Shown: positions 61,378 to 64,000 of the stretch, piece by piece
How the letters are laid out: every line of letters begins with the position of its first letter
Position numbering within the stretch: the stretch's first letter is position 1
Assembly: GCF_025989185.1 (NCBI RefSeq)
Contig: NZ_JAPDNT010000018.1
Location: forward strand, 1-64,000
Length of the DNA stretch: 64,000 nt
Source: Limobrevibacterium gyesilva
Lineage (GTDB): Bacteria > Pseudomonadota > Alphaproteobacteria > Acetobacterales > Acetobacteraceae
Reading direction: 5' to 3'
Translations under genes and position numbers: made by a program
The notes under the pieces: generated by a model
Told to the model about the DNA's origin: nothing
What the model saw: the letters and a program-made list of their open reading frames with translations, nothing else
The model's database searches: none

Positions 61378-63618
61378 ATGACACACCCCAAAATGACGCC
61401 CCCTGAGAACTTGCCACAGAAGTTAAAAGAGAACCTCGTCAAGCAGGCGTTGAAGGCGTTCGCGTGGAGCGAGTTTAGGCAGCATCTCTTGATGGTCGAT
61501 CTCGACGAGGACGGCCTATCGGAACTCCTCGGCCATATTCGTCGCAGCACTGATTTTCTTATCAAGAGACCGGATGAGGCGCGGGAGGCGGCCCGCTCCG
61601 CTTTCGTCGAGGAGCTCCGCAAGTTCCTCGAGAAGCAATTCGGCACAGATGCCGCGGCGCTGCTGGGCGACGAGATCGCTGTCATCCAACAAATAGAGGC
61701 CGGTTACCGGGAAATCCTACGAACTCAGGCGGCGACGGTCGCCGCCAAACTGCGGCCCGACACACAGGCGTCGGCGGCGCTCTCCCGATCAGCGTACGCC
61801 TATCACGAGCTGATGGAGGCGGTTCATACGGCAACCACCCGACGCAAGGAACTGACGCTGCAGTCATTCCGGATCAAGCGAACCGACGGCTCGTCGTATT
61901 CACCGGACGGCGTGTTGGCGGGCATCGTCGATATCACGACCATGACGCTCATGCTGCTAGGGCATCGCTACAAGTGGTTCGATGCTCAGAAGTTCCTGGT
62001 GCTGCCGAAATTGCCGGACGTCACGGAAGACGAAGTCTATAAGGCCGGACTGACGGAGGCTCTGGCCGTGTCCTGGCGCCACTGGGAGCGGATGGAGCAG
62101 CGCTGCCGCTATTTCGGTGGCGAGCTCAAGGTGTTCACTGCAGGCAATCTGCCGGCGTGGGCACCTGAAGGCACCGACACAGCCATCCAATACGACCATA
62201 TCAGTTCAGGTGAGTTCTTCGACTATTTAGCGAACGAACGCCTCAACGACCGGCTTATTCAGACATTCCATGAGATGGCGCTGCAGACCAACATGCAGGC
62301 GAAGGCGTCCGGAATCTTTGGACCCCTCGGCCTTCCTCCAGGCCCGTTCGTTTCGGCGCAGGAGGCGCACTCCGGGGTCTCCCTATGCGAGATTCTCGGC
62401 TATTCGATCGTTGACGATCGAGAGCGCCCCCGTGGCCTACGACTAATAGAGTGGATCCGTGGCTATGCTACGTTGCAGTGTCTCGCCGAGGAGCGGTACG
62501 CACGGGATGGCGAGAGCGGCCTTTGCTTCATCGTGCCCCGCGAGACGCTTATCGCTACCCTTGATCGCGTCGGCCTGAAGGACGGAGCAGCGGAGACGTT
62601 CATCGATCAGGCGTCGCTTCGCGCCTCCAGCCGCGACCTATTCGACCAGCCGCTTATTCGAATGCAGGGCGGCTCTCTCCTTCTCTTCGCCGCAGGCATT
62701 CTGAATGCCGACCCTGCGCGTGTTACGCTATCAGCAATCGGCAACCAAAGCCAGCAGCCCGGCCAAAGCCAGCAGCTCGGCCGTAAGGGGAAAGCCTTCG
62801 AACAAGAGACACTTCGTTTCTTTGAGCAGCAGGGCTTTGCGGCGAAATCCTTCAAGTTCAAGCGGGATGGCGAGGAATTCGAGTATGATGTCGTTGTCCC
62901 CTGGGACGATCATATCTTCGTTCTCGAGTGTAAGAACCGGGCGCTGTCGGGACACAACCCGGCGGCGGCATATTACTTCGCGTTGGAGATCGTAGCGGCA
63001 ATCGAACAAGTGAAGCGCCTCGCATACGCGCTTGTTGAGTATTCCGATGTCGTTCTCGAACGAACCGGTATCGACGTCGCGGGCAAGACCATCGTCCCCT
63101 GCGTCGTCAACTCCCTGCCGTATGCCATGAAGGGTGACCACAACGGCGTCTATGTCACAGATGCTTCTGGCCTGAAGCGGTTCTTTCAAGAGCGATACTT
63201 TCACATCGTTCGCCCACACCACCTGAAAGGCAAGGCGGCGACGATCTTGCATCGCACGGCAATGAAGGCACTTTGGAAAGGGGACAAGCCCACGCCTACC
63301 GATCTAGTGGCGTATCTCCGCGATCCGCTCCAGCTGCAGTTGATGATTGGCCACGCCAAGAAGAATCCACATCATTTCGGGCTAGGAGAACGGACCGTTG
63401 TGGCAGTCGCCGATCTTTCGCACGAGGAGATGACGACGGCGAGTATGGCGAAGCTCTTCTCAATTGATGAGAAGTGGGTAGGGCGCGAGGCTCAGGCCGT
63501 CTCCCGTGCGATCCGCAAGGCGATGAGGATACATGACGAACGGTTTGTGCAAAAAGCCGCCAGGGCTTGGCGGGAGCAACAGAAACGAAGTAGGCGGAAC
63601 CCGGCGGCCATTGGTTAG
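61378..63618 (+). CDS. large uncharacterised protein with a PD-(D/E)XK nuclease domain
   Basis: 746 residues. The C-terminal third has a nuclease core: GRKGKAFEQETLRFFEQQGF (Glu475), FEYDVVVPWDDHIFVLECKN with Asp504, Glu517 and Lys519, the D-X12-E-X-K order of restriction-type (Mrr/NERD-like) enzymes. The first 470 residues are soluble, mostly helical and unknown (KLKENLVKQALKAFAWSEFR, SYSPDGVLAGIVDITTMTLM, FFDYLANERLNDRLIQTFHE). The two parts are joined by a Gln/Ser repeat, NQSQQPGQSQQLG. The tail is basic (WREQQKRSRRNPAAIG). Less GC-rich than neighbours. Its place beside a Gabija-like pair in an island suggests a nuclease-based defence gene. I do not recognise the family of the N-terminal part. 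A start at 61393 is also possible. Confidence 0.75.
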   Translation: MTHPKMTPPENLPQKLKENLVKQALKAFAWSEFRQHLLMVDLDEDGLSELLGHIRRSTDFLIKRPDEAREAARSAFVEELRKFLEKQFGTDAAALLGDEIAVIQQIEAGYREILRTQAATVAAKLRPDTQASAALSRSAYAYHELMEAVHTATTRRKELTLQSFRIKRTDGSSYSPDGVLAGIVDITTMTLMLLGHRYKWFDAQKFLVLPKLPDVTEDEVYKAGLTEALAVSWRHWERMEQRCRYFGGELKVFTAGNLPAWAPEGTDTAIQYDHISSGEFFDYLANERLNDRLIQTFHEMALQTNMQAKASGIFGPLGLPPGPFVSAQEAHSGVSLCEILGYSIVDDRERPRGLRLIEWIRGYATLQCLAEERYARDGESGLCFIVPRETLIATLDRVGLKDGAAETFIDQASLRASSRDLFDQPLIRMQGGSLLLFAAGILNADPARVTLSAIGNQSQQPGQSQQLGRKGKAFEQETLRFFEQQGFAAKSFKFKRDGEEFEYDVVVPWDDHIFVLECKNRALSGHNPAAAYYFALEIVAAIEQVKRLAYALVEYSDVVLERTGIDVAGKTIVPCVVNSLPYAMKGDHNGVYVTDASGLKRFFQERYFHIVRPHHLKGKAATILHRTAMKALWKGDKPTPTDLVAYLRDPLQLQLMIGHAKKNPHHFGLGERTVVAVADLSHEEMTTASMAKLFSIDEKWVGREAQAVSRAIRKAMRIHDERFVQKAARAWREQQKRSRRNPAAIG

Positions 63619-64000
63619 TAATTAGGCGAAGGTCGGCTACTCGCGGTTGGTGACCGTGAGCGGACGGGCTGGTTGCGATCAGTCTCTGCCTTTAGCCGAA
63701 CGTCTGATTTCAGTGCATGCTGACGCGGAAGCGGACCGGCAGAAAACCATCCAAGGGCCGCCGTACGACCGACTGTAGGTCTATGTCTCCTATTTGGGCA
63801 CCAGATAACGTGACGCAGTGACTGGGATGGGCGCAGAGTGGCCTCTCTTCCAACATGCGCTTCATGTCGGCTCTCCACCCATGTCCGTCACGAGCCTATC
63901 CCGCTCGCATGTCCGCTTCGGAGAAACGGTCGGGGTCGACTGAATGGCTGATGTGGGCGCGGAACTGCCCTCGACCCCGGTCGGCGAATGACTGCTCTCG
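63619..64000. other. repeat-rich spacer at the window end
   Basis: About 380 bp with no supported gene. AGCGGAC or GTCCGCT occurs at 63659, 63730 and 63911. Frames are short and broken. The island continues beyond the window. Confidence 0.4.

Overview
The window reads as a high-GC alphaproteobacterial chromosome, most likely a member of the Acetobacteraceae. I base this on the core gene run yacG–rng–maf–infA–hisD–hisG–murA–dcd (20.5–26.5 kb), the compact overlapping gene style, and several short proteins of a kind I associate with that family. The species cannot be named from the sequence. Function calls come from motifs and remembered family sequences, not from searches.

Layout. 0–2 kb: a decayed IS66-type element. 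2–7.5 kb: scattered small enzymes (adenosine-specific kinase, Ogt, a VOC gene with a nonsense codon, a P-loop kinase-like protein) separated by repeat-rich spacers, then a second MurA whose catalytic Cys position is Asp. 7.5–17.7 kb: a reduced prophage or satellite-like block with a ribbon-helix-helix regulator, an AlpA-like HTH protein, primase and D5-type helicase genes, and an SGNH-hydrolase tail-type protein. No integrase, terminase, capsid or lysis gene is visible. 18.3–26.5 kb: a sugar-porter MFS gene, tRNA-Phe and the core block. 26.7–35.4 kb: an ECF sigma factor with a DUF4142 protein and a cupredoxin, a beta-carbonic anhydrase, an FAH-family enzyme, HutD, a DEAD-box helicase, a glutamine amidotransferase, and an NsrR/RIC nitrosative-stress pair. 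36–46.5 kb: a nitrate respiration locus, narGHJI with a parvulin and two small genes, divergent from a Crp/Fnr-type regulator and narK, with a perfect FNR-type box between them. 46.5–52.9 kb: an MFS gene, a beta-propeller protein, a DUF1259 protein and a chromate cluster (chrA and two chrB-like genes).

53.0–64.0 kb: a genomic island entered through tRNA-Thr(GGT). A tyrosine recombinase lies next to the tRNA. It is followed by a zone of truncated genes (LuxR, IS4 transposase, AAA ATPase) broken by a 93-bp inverted repeat pair. The cargo is a Gabija-like pair (OLD-type ATPase/TOPRIM nuclease plus UvrD-like helicase) and a separate 746-aa protein with a PD-(D/E)XK nuclease core that I cannot assign to a described system. 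The right end of the island is not in the window.

Repeats of special interest: a ~50-bp two-hairpin unit present three times (4.5, 6.1 and 56.3 kb), whose second half resembles a type I-E CRISPR repeat although no cas gene or array is present; a family of AGCGGAC/GTCCGCT heptamers in the island spacers; and paired TACCAGCGG-type palindromes after the carbonic anhydrase gene.
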